DNA from: Clytia hemisphaerica
Lineage: Eukaryota; Cnidaria; Hydrozoa; Leptothecata; Clytiidae
Reading direction: 5' to 3'
Assembly (NCBI GenBank): GCA_902728285.1
Contig: CACVBU010000841.1
Location: 62,001 to 126,000 of the forward strand
Length of the DNA stretch: 64,000 nt
This document shows positions 1 to 11,714 of the stretch, piece after piece. The position numbers were made by a program, and so were the translations under genes. Positions within the stretch are counted from its first letter, which is position 1. Each line of letters opens with the position of its first letter. Under the pieces are notes generated by a model. That model had not been told where the DNA came from. It searched no databases and saw only the letters and a program-made list of their open reading frames with translations.

Positions 1-253
1 CAGTGGATCGTTGGATCAGTGGATCGTTGGATCAGTGGATCGTTGGATCAGTGGATCGTTGGATCAGTGGATCAGTGGATCGTTGGATCAGTGGATCGTT
101 GGATCAGTGGATCGTTGGATCAGTGGATCGTTGGATCAGTGGATCTTTGGATCAGTGGATCGTTGGATCGTTGGATCGTTGGATCGTTGGATCAGTGGAT
201 CGTTGGATCAGTAGATCGTTGGATCAGTAGATCGTTGGATCAGTGGATCGTTG
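1..253. repeat. Minisatellite of 8-bp units GGATCGTT / GGATCAGT
   Basis: About 31 near-perfect 8-base units alternate between GGATCGTT and GGATCAGT from the window edge to about 253; a few units carry single changes. Because 8 is not a multiple of 3 and no unit creates a stop in these frames, all three forward frames stay open and give the same 8-residue periodic peptide, so the open frames are a by-product of the repeat. The array is cut by the window start, so its true length is unknown. Confidence 0.97.
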
Positions 254-890
254 GGTTATACTCATCACCTTTTTGAAAACATCTTTACCTAGAGAGAAGA
301 GGAAATCCAGCTAATGAACGGTAACATAAAGTCTTCGCACTGGAAAGATTCTCGCTTCAGTTCATTTCAGAGCGACCTTTGCAAAAAAAAAACTGAACAA
401 GCCAGAACCAAAACGGAATATTCCAGAACAAACTGGATTAACCCGAAAAAAAACCATTAACAGGCTTCGCAAGAAAAACTACTTGCCAGCTTCATGGCCT
501 GATCGATCGTTTAGCTCTACAAAATAACTTTGAGGTGTGTCGAATTAAGGAAGCACTTATTAGGTAGCTTAAACTAGGCTTTAAACGAATGCGTGCGATA
601 TAGTGATCGGATTGCCATAATTTTTACCCATACCTAAAAGGTAAGAAAAGGTAAAAGAAACATAAAATAATTAAGTTTGGGGAAAGGAATTATGCTCTTT
701 CTATATCGTATTCCAGAAGCAGTCAGTGAGCTGAAAAATTGAAAATTTTGGCTGACGATTCTTCGAAAATTGTTGACGGTCGTCTTTTTTTGTGATGCAG
801 CAGTACATACATGAGCATTTTCAATTCACCTGAAAGCTTTGCATTGAAGTTAGTGGGTAGTTGTTTCCTTTTTTCATTGCTCTTTCAAAT
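254..890. other. Intergenic, no gene seen
   Basis: AT-rich sequence with short A-runs. I see no coding region, RNA gene or clear repeat here. A short open frame that begins at 811 runs into the foldback fragment described next. Confidence 0.6.
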
Positions 891-1085
891 GGGTTCTTCC
901 AGAAAAAGCTTGTATACCCCGGGTGGAGGATATGTCTTGTCCGATGGTAATTTTGCACTGTCCGGGGTAATTTCGGGTGTCCAGAGGTCAGCTGATGTTT
1001 CTCCGGGGGTGAAACCCGTTTCTCTCTCGGTGGGGGGGGGGTAAAAGTCACTTTGTCACTGAAAATTGTTATATCCTCCAGCCAA
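891..1085. mobile_element. Truncated foldback/MITE end of the GGGCTCTTCC family
   Basis: It starts GGGTTCTTCCAGAAAAAG, closely matching the inverted-repeat start of the complete elements at 32557 and 62605. The inner segment has TGGAGGATAT at about 924, answered by ATATCCTCCA near 1072, plus G/C-rich stretches like those in the complete copies. The matching right terminus (GAAGAGCCC) is not visible, so this copy looks truncated. A 77-residue open frame across it (811-1044) is not supported as a gene. Confidence 0.5.
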
Positions 1086-2150
1086 CATTTACAATTTCTA
1101 CAATTTTCCTATTGCAAAAGTCATTTTTAAAGATTATATTTTTGTTTTGCAAATAGACAGAGCTTCAAAAATTAATGCCTCATCGCCAAATGGAGCGTGT
1201 AATTTATTAACCAAAAAGTTAACAACGCTCGAAGGGGGCAACTACTTTCAAAATCGTTGAAATCAAATGGGTAACGAAATGACAAATACTATTTTCAAAA
1301 AGCTTTTCAATTGATTTTCTTTACACTAGCCATACCTTTCTTTAAGGTGCCACCGCGGCAAAACGAACACATAGAGTTGAATTCAGTGTTCAAAAGGAAT
1401 GCTCTCATCTGAGACAAAATTCTTTCAAATGCTAACAAATGTGTCAAGGGAGTGACTTACAGTCTACTTAGAGTGATATCCGTGCCTTGTCTTACACGTT
1501 TTTTATAAGAATACGAGGCTGAAATTTGGCCAAAACCTAAGAACAAATTAAGAAGAATCTAAGCCTCAGATTTCAGAAATTACCGAGAGGTACAGGTCTC
1601 CATCTTCATTAATATTGACATTCGAGCCTGAAAAACTCAAATAAAATTAAGGGCAGCCCAGCCAGAATCATATGACTTACTGGTTTTTCCTATAAAAAGT
1701 GTATATCTGAACATACTGCTCTTCATATGTTATTTTTACTAAAGTACACGTTTGGCAATATAACTGTTCAAATACTTTGAGTAGAGTAATATTTTTAACC
1801 TATGGCTGCGTTTAGACCAGCCTGGCATTTGTAATTGCTTGCAGTATTCTTTTGAATTCTATTATTCCGCGCAATTGTTCGGTTTCTCAAATGCCTAATG
1901 ATGCCAGCGTGTTGGCATTTGAAATGCCATTTTGAGCAAAGGAATCCCCTTTTCTGGCATTTCAAATCAAACAAAGGAACCAAAACAAAGAGAAACAAGA
2001 CGACTGTAAGTCGAAAATTTCGCCCAACATGTCAAAAGATGGAAACAAAATGAAAAAAGAAATGAAACAAAGTGATAAATGAGATGCAGTAGTACCACAA
2101 TATAAAATAATGGGATAAAAATGCAAAAGCATCCAGCGAGGACTTTTTTT
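1086..2150. other. Intergenic; contains one GGCTGCGTTTAGACCA repeat terminus
   Basis: No gene seen. At 1804 the sequence GGCTGCGTTTAGACCA followed by CTGGCATTTGTAATT recurs in reverse orientation at about 20899-20931, and its first 16 bases recur at about 54664. It therefore looks like the end of a dispersed element. A matching opposite end was not found nearby. Confidence 0.5.
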
Positions 2151-2700
2151 TAAACATCTGCTTCCCAGACATAGTCTTCCTGAAAAATTCGATCTGCTGG
2201 CCAAAAGTTTAAAAAATCTCATTCCTAGAAAGGAAGATCTGTTTCCCTCAAAAAGTAAATTTTTAATCTCAAAGTGTTTTTTACCTAGAAAATTTGATCT
2301 GTTTTCACACTTTAAGAGTTAACATTTGGATCTGTTTTTCCAACCTTATAAGGAATCAGATATCTGTTTCCCTAACCTGGAAATTTTTAATTTTTTCTCC
2401 GCGCTTTTAGTCATTGATAAATGTTTTCCCTAAGAAAGTTTAATTTGTTTCCAATGCAATGTCATCCTTTTGGAAACAGATATCTGTTTTCCAATTTACT
2501 ATGTCATCTCCCTAGAAATATTTATCTGTTTCTCTCTGATGACGTCTCAGCGCGTCTCAGCTGGAGCATGGAAACAGAAAGTTTTAAGGAAAAGGTCATT
2601 CCTAGAAAACCGGATCTGTTTCCCCATTTTTCGGAAAAAAGCTCTCTCCTGGAAGAGGGAAACAGATATTTCGGGGAAATGGGCTCGTTCGAGGGGTAAA
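2150..2700. repeat. Degenerate array of CCTAGAAAxxxxGATCTGTTTCC units
   Basis: The pattern CCTAGAAA, a few bases, then GATCTGTTTCC recurs near 2224, 2283, 2511 and 2600. Palindromic variants (GGAAACAGATATCTGTTTTCC) lie near 2471 and others near 2364 and 2655. Spacing is irregular (about 40-90 bases) and some copies are inverted. This looks like an old decayed satellite or a nested inverted-repeat element. The 60-96 residue open frames across it are not supported as genes. Confidence 0.55.
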
Positions 2701-2727
2701 TCACTTGAAAAAAGGTGTACGATACTT

Positions 2728-2812
2728 TTTGACTTTTTGAGTTTTCATTTGACTTTTTGACTTTTTGACTTTTTTCAAACTTTTTTCAAACTTTCATTTT
2801 GATGACTTTTTC
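2728..2812 (+). repeat. Low-complexity GACTTTTT / CAAACTTTTTT tract
   Basis: GACTTTTTGA and TTTTTTCAAAC are repeated in tandem with small variations; no coding potential. Confidence 0.8.
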
Positions 2813-3747
2813 TAACAAAAACGCCCACCGCCCTCGAACTTAGTACCCAGTCCACCTATTATATTGATAAATCTCCACCGTAGGGGCTTCCCCACACAAC
2901 AGAAAAGTCTTTTGACCACTAGAAAGAGAAAGATAAATATTCGTTGGTCAAAAGACCATTATTTTCTGAATTCTCTCGCTTTATTGTTTGGCTGATCCCC
3001 GGCTGATCAAAAGATGAGAATTCAAAAAGGGTTTTGACGTCAAACATTTTATTTAAAAATAGGAAGAAAGGAATTTTCTCTCTCCTGATTTTCTTATTTT
3101 TATTTTTATTTCCGTCTCTTTGTAAACACATCTAAAAAATATATATATTTACAGCTTTCGTTTTTGATTAAAAATATACGTTACTGAAAAATACTACGTG
3201 AAATTTAAAATTAGGGCCTCAAACTCACTTAACAGCTTTCTCTTTTGCCAATGGTGACAAGTGACCGCTAAATAAATTTCATAAATCCCCGACTCCCAAA
3301 GGATCACGTCGGTTTTCGATAGCAATCGCCTTGGTTATGAATTTGATTAAACCCTTCTTATGCTCCGTTGATTAGATTGCTAAGGACTGATTGCTTATTG
3401 CTTAATAAATATTAAGTTCATAAAGAAAGCTCTGAATTTTCGTCATAACTCTGGGCGATTGCAACCATTGAGTAGAGTCGAATCTCTAACCTTTCCCAGG
3501 GAAGGTTAAGTGAAACCTTATGATTTCCGCCAAAGTCATGGCGACGGATTGAATCTAGTGCAGTGGTTTCTTTGTTTTTTAGTAAGTACATTTTTCTAAT
3601 TCTAGCATATATTTTACTTTCAATCCGGCGTTTGTGTGAAAAACACGCGGGGAGTGCGTTTCAGATTTGAAATAAGTGGTATCATTTCCCATCCAAGAGA
3701 TTCGAGTCTAGCCCCTCCGGGTTTTCAAGCCAGTATTGTAACAATAA
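2813..3747. other. Intergenic, nothing recognised
   Basis: AT-rich sequence. No protein-coding region, RNA gene or clear repeat recognised. Confidence 0.5.
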
Positions 3748-4008
3748 AAGTTAATTTTTACTTTTCACATTTAAAACATGTGACAACGTTGGGCCATTGT
3801 GACAATAAAAGTTGATTTCAAAATTGATTTCAGTTTTAAAGATAGTTTTAAAATGCATTTCTATTTCCAAATGAAATAAGACGTGACAACGATGGGCCAA
3901 TATAACAATAACAGTTGATTTCAAATCGACTTTAGTTATGAAGATGGTTTTAAAATTCATTTCTATTTTTAAATGAAATATGTAAGACGTGACAACGATG
4001 GGCCACCA
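3748..4008. repeat. Tandem repeat, ~112-bp unit, about 2.3 copies
   Basis: GTGACAACGWTGGGCCA is seen at about 3780, 3892 and 3991, with the intervening sequence (ACAATAAAAGTTGATTTCAAA ... TTTTAAAATKCATTTCTATTT) also repeated. Copies differ by point changes and small indels, so the array is not recent. Confidence 0.8.
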
Positions 4009-4053
4009 TACACCTTGTAGTTGTAAAAATATTAGATGAAATTAATCTGGGAG

Positions 4054-4536
4054 GTCGTCAGTAGTCCGGCACTTTCTAGACCGACAGTAAAAAATGTCCG
4101 ACGTTGGATTTAACGAATGCGTCAGTATTCCGACAATGAGTCAAAAAAATATATATAGAAAGCGAAATACGAATCGTTGAAGAGGAGGCTCATTTTTATG
4201 AGCAACTACATTGAAAGTTGAAGAGGCTCCAGGCCTCAAATAAGCCAATTTTTTATACTTTATAAGTAAAAGTTTTTTAGATAATCTAACCATGGCAAAC
4301 AATAGCCTTTGTTGCTTAATAAGCATAAATATAGGGGGTGGTCAAAACATATTTTTCAGAAGTTGAACTAGAACGCTAAGCAACCTCCAAGCAAGCTCGA
4401 AAATAGGAGTTGCTTATAAAAAACCCTTATTCAACATTCGACACTCTTTCGGACAAAAGTGAGATCGGAAAAAAAAGACTTCCAAATTGTGGATTTAATA
4501 TTATAGATTCGGGCTTTTTTACTGTCGGACTAATGA
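4054..4536. mobile_element. Candidate foldback element, TIR GTC(A/G)TTAGTCCGACAGTAAAAAA
   Basis: The right side (about 4510-4536), read in reverse, gives GTCATTAGTCCGACAGTAAA. The left side has GTCGTCAGTAGTCCG followed by CCGACAGTAAAAAATG. The left arm appears to carry a small internal duplication. Target duplication not resolved. Confidence 0.35.
4190..4330 (-). repeat. Dispersed repeat, copy A (paired with 6541-6650)
   Basis: Read on the minus strand, GGCTATTGTTTGCCATGG, then TTAGATTATCTAAAAA and CTTATTTGAGGCCT, match the plus strand at 6548-6616 with few changes. Related snippets (TTATAAGCAACC, GGCTCAGGCCTC) occur near 8992-9030. The 61-residue open frame here is therefore part of a repeat. 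Confidence 0.6.
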
Positions 4537-5617
4537 CATGCACCCGTTTTATTGTTATTGTTTAATTCATTTTTTATTTCAATAGTCATTTCATTTAACA
4601 AAAATTTGACTTGTTTACGTTATTCGGCTTATTCTATTGATAGTGTCTCTATTTACAATTTCTAAATAGTTCAATTGTTCTTCAAAACTTCAAAGGATTT
4701 TTCACTCTTACCGCTTATATATAGAAGCCCCGCCTTCATTTATTTTCTTCTTATCTCACGTTCTGGATTTTTACAAATTCTATTTTCATTCTCATGATGT
4801 TTTTCCCGCTAAGATCATACATCTTTCTCTATAACTTGGTTTATTTTACCAGAATTGTAATAATAGAGAGATAATCTATTTTTAATTGGCGGTTTTATTA
4901 CATCATTACATCGTGTTTACAGGTCTTGCTTCCCGGAATAAAAATGCTACAGAAAAAAAAGTTCTATATCCTTCTTACAATACTTTGGTTTTCAATTAAA
5001 CTAAAATTCCAAAATGTAAAAAAAAAAAAAATTTTAAAAAACGTGAGTATATTGAGTTAGATATTGCGCGTGTCTTTTCTGCTGTATTTCTTGTTATTTT
5101 GTCGATCATATACATGATATCTGTGTACAGGCTCTGTAAAGCCCGAAGGAGTAGATAGGCAACTACAGTATCTACAGTATGTATGAGCTTTCCTCAAAAA
5201 GAAATATTGAATTAAAGATTTCGAAGATTAGCAGTTATATTGTTTTCTCACGGTCAAGAAAAAGCTAGGCGAAATACATGTTTCTTAAGCGTCAAGGCCC
5301 CTTGGTCAGGCTCAGAATATAATAACGATATTGTCATAATTTTCAGACCTAATCATGAGTCTAGGTATACTTATAAGCGCTATGTTCGGTCATTCTTATA
5401 AAAGAAAAAAACATGTAATCGCGAGTTCTAACTTCTAAGGTATCAAATGACTTCGTTGGTAGAAAGTCCTAAATTTGCTTCACTGAAAATAAGAACATTT
5501 TAAGGATACATATTTTTAGGGCTTACAACTCAAAATGTTAAGAACATCCGATGAAGGCTTCAAAAATTTTTCACTTTCTTATAAAGAAAACGTATAGGTC
5601 ATGTCATTTCTTTTGCT
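4537..5617. other. Intergenic, nothing recognised
   Basis: Very AT-rich; a poly-A run lies near 5020. I see no supported feature. Confidence 0.5.
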
Positions 5618-5909
5618 TCACACCGCATGCTTTGAGTAATTCGCTGGGAACAATGAGTAACTGGTACAAAATCTATTGTTATTAACTCGGTAAGAATTCA
5701 ATGGAACACCAGACCACATGTTTTGAGCAATTTATCTTAACAATAGAAATTTGGTACAAAATCTATTGTTATTAACTCGGTAAGAATTCAATGGAACACC
5801 AGACCACATGTTTTGAGCAATTTATCTTAACAATAGAAATTTGGTACAAAATCTATTGTTATTAACTCGGTAAGAATTCAATGGAACACCAGACCACATG
5901 TTTTGAGCC
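5618..5909. repeat. Tandem repeat, 90-bp unit, ~3.2 copies
   Basis: GGTACAAAATCTATTGTT recurs at 5663, 5753 and 5843, exactly 90 bases apart. The last two full units (through AGACCACATGTTTTGAG) are essentially identical, while the first is diverged at its left end (CACCGCATGCTTTGAGTAA). The identity of the later copies implies recent expansion or homogenisation. Right of the array the sequence changes abruptly to GC-rich DNA (CCCCGGGGTGGG). Confidence 0.93.
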
Positions 5910-7100
5910 CCGGGGTGGGTACTAGGGCAAATGGGTTACGGGGATGCGCCGCTGGTCCGGATACCTTTTTGTCACCTCTACGAGTCCCAGGTAGGGTAGC
6001 AAAAACCGCAAAAACACAAAAATTCGAAAATCAGTCCCTCGTAGCGTGCCTTTTTGAAAGAAGGGCAAAAGTAGTCCCACCGACCACACATAGGGATATA
6101 GGATATAGTGAACTCCTTAATCAACAGACAGTTTAAAAGGCGGACACTGCAAATATTGGACAGGGCTTTTGCCCCAATTCTACAAAACCCTCTTAATAGC
6201 CCAATAACTTTCTGAATAATTTTGAATTTCCCTATTTAAGCATATTGAACTTTAACCAAAGTTTTCCGTATGCTTATAAAAAAAGGTGTATTAGAATTCC
6301 AATTTGTTTGCCCAAATTTCGAAAATTGCAGCAAAATTTCAAAAGGTCAAATTTAACCAGCCATAAAAATCAAGATTTCAAGAGACGAAAGAGAGTTCTT
6401 GAGAGCGTTTTTCTGTTGGGACGCACACGTTTTTTGAAAGCAACTCCATTCGGGTCAGGCCTGGGGTTGCTTAGCATTCTAGCTCATTTTCCGAAAAATT
6501 TGCTTTTGCCACCCCTGATATTATACTATACTATCTTAGGTCAAGGGCTATTGTTTGCCATGGATAGATTATCTAAAAAGCTTTTACTTCACGAGGAAAT
6601 CAGCTTATTTGAGGCCTCGAGCCTAAAACAATCCGGCTGCTTATAATAAAGAAATGTGTATTCAAACGTTGTAATTTTTTTTTCAATAAAATGTTCTTTG
6701 TCTTATCAAAGTGTTTTGGCCAGACAAAAATGAAAAGAATCAAATTCTTGTTTTAATGAGATTTTAGCTTCTTTAACAAACGTTAGGAGACCAGCTCCAA
6801 TAAGATTTAAATTAACAAAAACAATATCATAAATATAAGATACAAAAACTTTTTTTCAAATGTTTGCTTAATAAGAACGTTATCCTTCAAAGAAAGACAG
6901 ATTTCCAAACAGTTATCAATATTTAAAAAATAATTTTAGTGCAACTGAAAAGTGCAAAAAAAATTTTTAAACCTGAGTCTGAGTACTTGGCTATAGCCTA
7001 AGCTACTTATCACAACCGTTTTCTATAGGAATAGACATTTCAAAAAATTAAGCAGCTAAAAAAAATATTTACACTATGTAAACGATGAATAGTTCATACT
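5910..7100. other. Intergenic with dispersed repeat copy B
   Basis: The GC-rich segment 5905-6130 looks like part of a repeat rather than a gene. 6541-6650 is the second copy of the dispersed repeat seen inverted at 4190-4330. The open frame at 6245-6646 runs through that repeat, so I do not call it a gene. 6660-7100 is AT-rich with nothing recognised. Confidence 0.5.
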
Positions 7101-8287
7101 TCAATCACTCGTAAACTTGACGTTTGTCGCAACCTTGGTTACGACGTCAAAAGTTATGTCCAAGTCATTCTGAATATCAAGTAGTTTGTCTTGGAATTCG
7201 TCTTTAGATCGAATAGTGTGATCAATGAGTGATGCTAAGTTACGTGTTTGATTGTTTGGAAAATAGATTTTAATCACTTCCCCAGAATCAACTTCTCTCA
7301 TCATAATGCTAACAGACCAGGTGGATGAACAGTCCATTTCGCGTAGAGTAGATTTACATTCACTGCAGTATTGTCGATGACCATCGTTCAGCTGAGTGCT
7401 TCTACCACACTTTGGGCAATGGTATGTTACGGTGATAGTAGAAACTCCAACAATTCTAAAACGATCGGTAGATTCTGTTTGGCATTCCTGGTCTGTGAGG
7501 TTTTTAAAAGGAGCTGCATCCTCTACCACGAAACGAAGGTTCTGTGTCGAGTTTAAATAAAAAGTGTTTCTAGTTATATTTACTCGTAAGTTCTTCATAA
7601 TGTAGGTCTTCCCTGCTTCAATTGTGCCAACGTCCTCTCCGTACAAAGTTAACTTGCACGTTTTTCTGTCGTCTCGGATGGTGACTTCTTGTTTTGGGAT
7701 TTTTCCTTGACGTCCGTAATGTGTGATTGGTTCGGGCACGGTTAAGACATTTGCTTTGATGGTTACAACTTGACCAGAGGATATTTCCGATAAGTCAGTC
7801 AGGCTAAGGATTGCGTTCGCTGCCAACTTTTTGTTATGATTGAAATCAACCTCTTCTTTCGGACACGATCGGATGTCTGTTCCGTTGTTAATGAACAATT
7901 GACCACGTTGGACGTTGCAGTTGGTGATTTTGACGGGAGTCTTCGACACCATGGCATCGTCTAAACATCTTCTTTTGTTAGGTGAGAAGCATAAGGTCCT
8001 CTGTGTTTGATTCTTTTCCTGAATCAGGCATTCGAAGTAATTCCTTCTTCCATCCGAAGATCGTTTCAGAGGCGAGACGTTGTGTACGAATCCACAAATT
8101 TCATCTGAAAAAAAAAACAGAAATTTGTTAAGAATTTACTCCGCTTGCTAGATATGATTAAAGATAATGGGCCTTAAGTCAAAGCAATGATTGAGACAGA
8201 AGACATGTGATAACATCGAATGAGACAAAACGTACCATTTCCTTGGTTATCGTTGTTGTTGTTGTTGTTCCCTTGTTGAGCAGCCAT
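7101..8287 (-). CDS. RPA-like OB-fold ssDNA-binding protein, two exons
   Basis: Exon 1 is 8287-8236 and exon 2 is 8104-7101, giving 351 residues. The intron (8235-8105, 131 bp) starts GTACG and ends in a pyrimidine tract plus CAG; joining it completes a GAT codon in phase. The start at 8287 is followed by a short Gln/Asn-rich tail (six Asn in a row). An OB-fold-like region follows at about 19-80, a second at about 118-210, and a zinc ribbon of the CxxC-x13-CxxC kind with Cys at about 247, 250, 264 and 267 (YHCPKCG ... YCSEC), the layout of the RPA70 C-terminal DNA-binding domain. Such proteins bind single-stranded DNA. Family knowledge: RPA-like genes are often carried by Helitrons, and the Helentron at 11.7-19.8 kb lies upstream on the same strand. 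Whether this gene belongs to it is inference; unlike that element it is unbroken. It could also be an independent host or transposon gene. Confidence 0.82.
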
Positions 8288-8437
8288 GTCGACGTTGAAG
8301 TGAAATGTGAAATAATGAATTGAGTGAAACAGAATGTTCATTTTATAATCTAGAAGGTTCAGGGGGTAACACAAACAAATTAAGAAAAATAGCCTATTCA
8401 TTTTGGTTTTATTATCAAAGGGAAATGTTTAAAATCG

Positions 8438-8970
8438 TCACGGGGGTATTCATTTATTCAAATTAAAGTGTTTACATTTCATATTTCAATTTCCACCTTC
8501 AAAGAGAGAAATCAGCTTTTTTAAGTTAATGCGAGGAAAACCCCCGTTTTATACAAAGGTGTATTTGAATTTCAACAAAGAGCGATGAATTGGTGCAAAT
8601 ATATGACCCCCGTCTTAGGTAAAAAAACCTGTATCATTCTTTTGAATATCATTCAGCAAAAAGAGGAAGAAGTTGGTGTATTGTTTTTTTTTCTTGTTCT
8701 CTTTTGCCACCAATAATCTGGTATTATAGATTGTGTAACCCCCGTCTTTGAAATTAAGACCATGGTCACATGTGACGGTTTCTCATTGTTCCGAACTGAG
8801 ATGAAGTTGGTTAGAATTGACAAAAATCGACTAATAGCTTCACCGGAATAATACGAACCGTCACATGCGAACGTGTGAACAGGCTCTATAAAGCGGGGAA
8901 AATTCCTGTATTTATAAAGCTTCATCTAAATTTCATCAAACAAAGACCGTGCAGACCCCCCGTCTTTGAA
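8438..8970. repeat. Five copies of ACCCCCGT(CTTTGAA) upstream of the RPA-like gene
   Basis: ACCCCCGT is found at about 8540, 8606, 8738 and 8955, the last two extended to CCCCCGTCTTTGAA, and in reverse orientation at about 8438. All lie within 700 bp upstream of the RPA-like start codon. They may be remnants of a tandem unit or protein-binding sites; nothing here decides which. Confidence 0.5.
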
Positions 8971-11690
8971 TCTACAGTACAAATTTTTTTTATAAGCAAC
9001 CGAGTTGCTAAGGGCTCAGGCCTCGAAATTGCCCAAAAAATAGGCAACTTAGTCCCCTTGTGGCCTCAAATCCAAATTTGCAACTTTTTACCTCAGCAAT
9101 AAAAAATAACTTTGACACAACTTTAAAAGAAAGCCTCGAAAAACTTCGAAAAATGCCTCTACTGCCCATTCAAAATTGAAAAATTGTTAAAAAAAATGCT
9201 AAAATGTGCTTTTCAACCATTTTAAGCTTGGAAATTTTGAAGCAACCATGCAAGCAACTTTGAGCCTGGATTTCAAAAAGCCCTTAGCCTAACCCTGACC
9301 CTTAAAAAAACCTACATGTGTATACTTCTTTATAAGAACCGGTTAAATTTTGTTGAGGCTCGGCTGTTCTCTGTTTTTGGAACTTTGGGGAGCTTCAATT
9401 TTTTTATGCTGTTCTTATTATATTTTCAGGGCAAATTTGGGGCTTTTAGGGTGTTCCTGGGTTTGTACCCCGATTTCATTTGGTCCTTATTTTACTTAAA
9501 CCTCCGTAATTCCAGGTCCGGTATTGTGCTTAAATTGTTCTTACTTTTGGCCTTTCGTTCTTGTAAAAAAGAAATTGTGTTAGGTGTAAAATTTTATACT
9601 ATTTCAAAAGATGAAAGACTACTCAAAGTCGAAAACTTTGCCTACTTAGAAAAAGGAGAAAGGTCATAGAAAATCCAGGAGAACAATACACACAATTACA
9701 TGCGATGTAGAATGCACAAAATTTAGCTTATATACCTATTCCGTTTGAATCAAAAGCATAAAAGTTAGGTATTTTAAAGTGAATTCTAGCCAAAAATCTG
9801 CCTTAATTTTCTAATCATCGGTTTACACGAGCAGCAATGAATAACTTGAGTCTCGATTTCATTAATCTAAGAATATGAGTATTTGCTATTTCATATTTTC
9901 GATAAATTATATACAATTAATAGATGCTAATTTACAAACCTACAAGTATTGTGTGCAAATTTGGCTTTTTTTTGACATCCGGTGGATTTCCGGCTTCCAA
10001 AATAATAAAAATTAGTTTTCAGTGTTTCGTTTACATAAATGTCACATTTCGAGTAATCAAACCATACAAAGTTTACATACCAAATCGTTTGTTTTTTTCC
10101 AACAGGAACAAATCACCAGACATTTCGAAGATTGAGGTCAAGTCTGGATACGTACGTCGAAAAAGTCACAGTGGAATCATGGAAATCGCAATAAGAATTA
10201 TCATTTTTGTATTATCAATGGTCGGTTGGTGGCTGAGCGCGACAGTTGATTTACTATAGGAATGCTGAAAATCATAAAATTTTATGTTTCCGATGAGCAA
10301 ATACAGCATATTGTGAAAATCGGATGAAACGATAATATGATACAATGACTTTAAGCACATATTATGCAGTATCGATGTTGGCGATTATATCGAATGTTGG
10401 TGATTGTAATGAAAATTTTCGAAGCCATTCGACTCTTTGCTAATAAAGACTGAAAATGACGACCATTTAGGATATTTTGAGATTCAATGAATTCAAGCTG
10501 CATTAGGATAAGCGATTACATCAATTGTAATAATTCCAAAATAGAAATATATATCCACTTATACCACTATTCAACGTTTCAATAATTATCCTTATAATAT
10601 CAACCAAAATGCATACATATATAGATGAATCAATTCACTTGCAATGCACTTCCATATTTTTTCATTCCATATTTTTCCATATTGTCTATTTTTTAACTCT
10701 GTGACAGTCTTTTTGATTTTTGAGTAAGCAAATGAATAATAAAAAGAATACAAGAAAATAATAAAACAATTAACAAAAGCCTATTAAAAAAATGGTAGAA
10801 ATATTACTTTGTTTTGAATATAACAATTTAAAAAAATCTAATAATTATGAAAAACAGAAGAAAAATGATAAATATAAAAAATAGGAATAAATAATATAAA
10901 AAATAGGAATAAATAATATAAAAATAGGAATCAATAATACAATAAATAAAATAATACATTAAATGCCATATCCATAGGTATGTAAGTTTCCTGACGAGAT
11001 AGTAATCAAAAATGAATTAATGAATGAATGAGTGAGGCATCTTTAAACTAATTGTCCTTTGTCTATAGATTTTTTTCTACCATAGACCATCCATAAAAGA
11101 CACTCACATATATTTGACCAATTTCTCACACCCTCCCCAACTTCATCTGCAAATGTCAAATTCAACAGAGGTCTCCTTTTGGTTAATGTAGAAAAAAAGC
11201 CTTTCTCCCCAAAGAATAAATGTCTTTTAAGTATAGTCTTTAAACGTCAGAAAACTTACATAAGAATGGAGGGGGTGGTGGGATGACCTTAATCGCATAT
11301 TTTCAACAGAGTTAAGCTTCAATCCTTAATTACAAAGTTCATTTTTTCCAGAATCAAACATGTACTGATATCATATTAACAGATTTTCGATAACATCATT
11401 GCTTTAAAGAGTATTCCTAGTTTACTCAGTCTATCACAAAAAAATTCCTTTGATCAATTCATAAAAAAGCACCTATGACAACATAAGCAAATGTATCTGA
11501 ATCGTTGGCTAATTTTCTGATGATTAATTTTTAAGTTAGGTAGAATTTGCTATAGGAGAAAAGGGATACTATACCCCTTTTATTTGAGATAATTTTTTTT
11601 ACTTCCTGCAATTTTTACCATTCAAAACTAATCATCAGAAAGTTGAGATCATCCACCACCCCCAGTTTTCAACCCCCCCCCTTATCCCGC
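8971..11690. other. Intergenic, repeat-derived and AT-rich
   Basis: 8985-9350 holds pieces related to the dispersed repeat with TTATAAGCAACC. 10540-10990 is extremely AT-rich with tandem AAATAGGAATAAATAATATAA copies near 10880-10930. A possible acceptor (CCAACAG) at about 10105 precedes an open frame to 10259 ending in a hydrophobic segment, but no partner exon was found. 11650-11700 has C-runs and a small TCCCGGCGGGA palindrome that could lie near the Helentron 3' end. Confidence 0.4.
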
Positions 11691-11714
11691 CGGGAATCGC
11701 CTCTGACGGGTATT

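Noticed and set aside
3..276. Open frames of 67-85 residues at the window start
   Set aside because: Produced by the 8-bp minisatellite, which lacks stops in every forward frame.
6245..6646. 133-residue open frame
   Set aside because: Runs through a dispersed repeat also present inverted at 4190-4330; no protein motif.
9316..9669. 117-residue open frame
   Set aside because: Low-complexity Leu/Phe content in AT-rich repeat-derived DNA, no motif, no splice context.
10105..10259. Possible 3' exon after CCAACAG, ending in a hydrophobic segment
   Set aside because: No partner exon or family resemblance; a chance acceptor is common in this composition.
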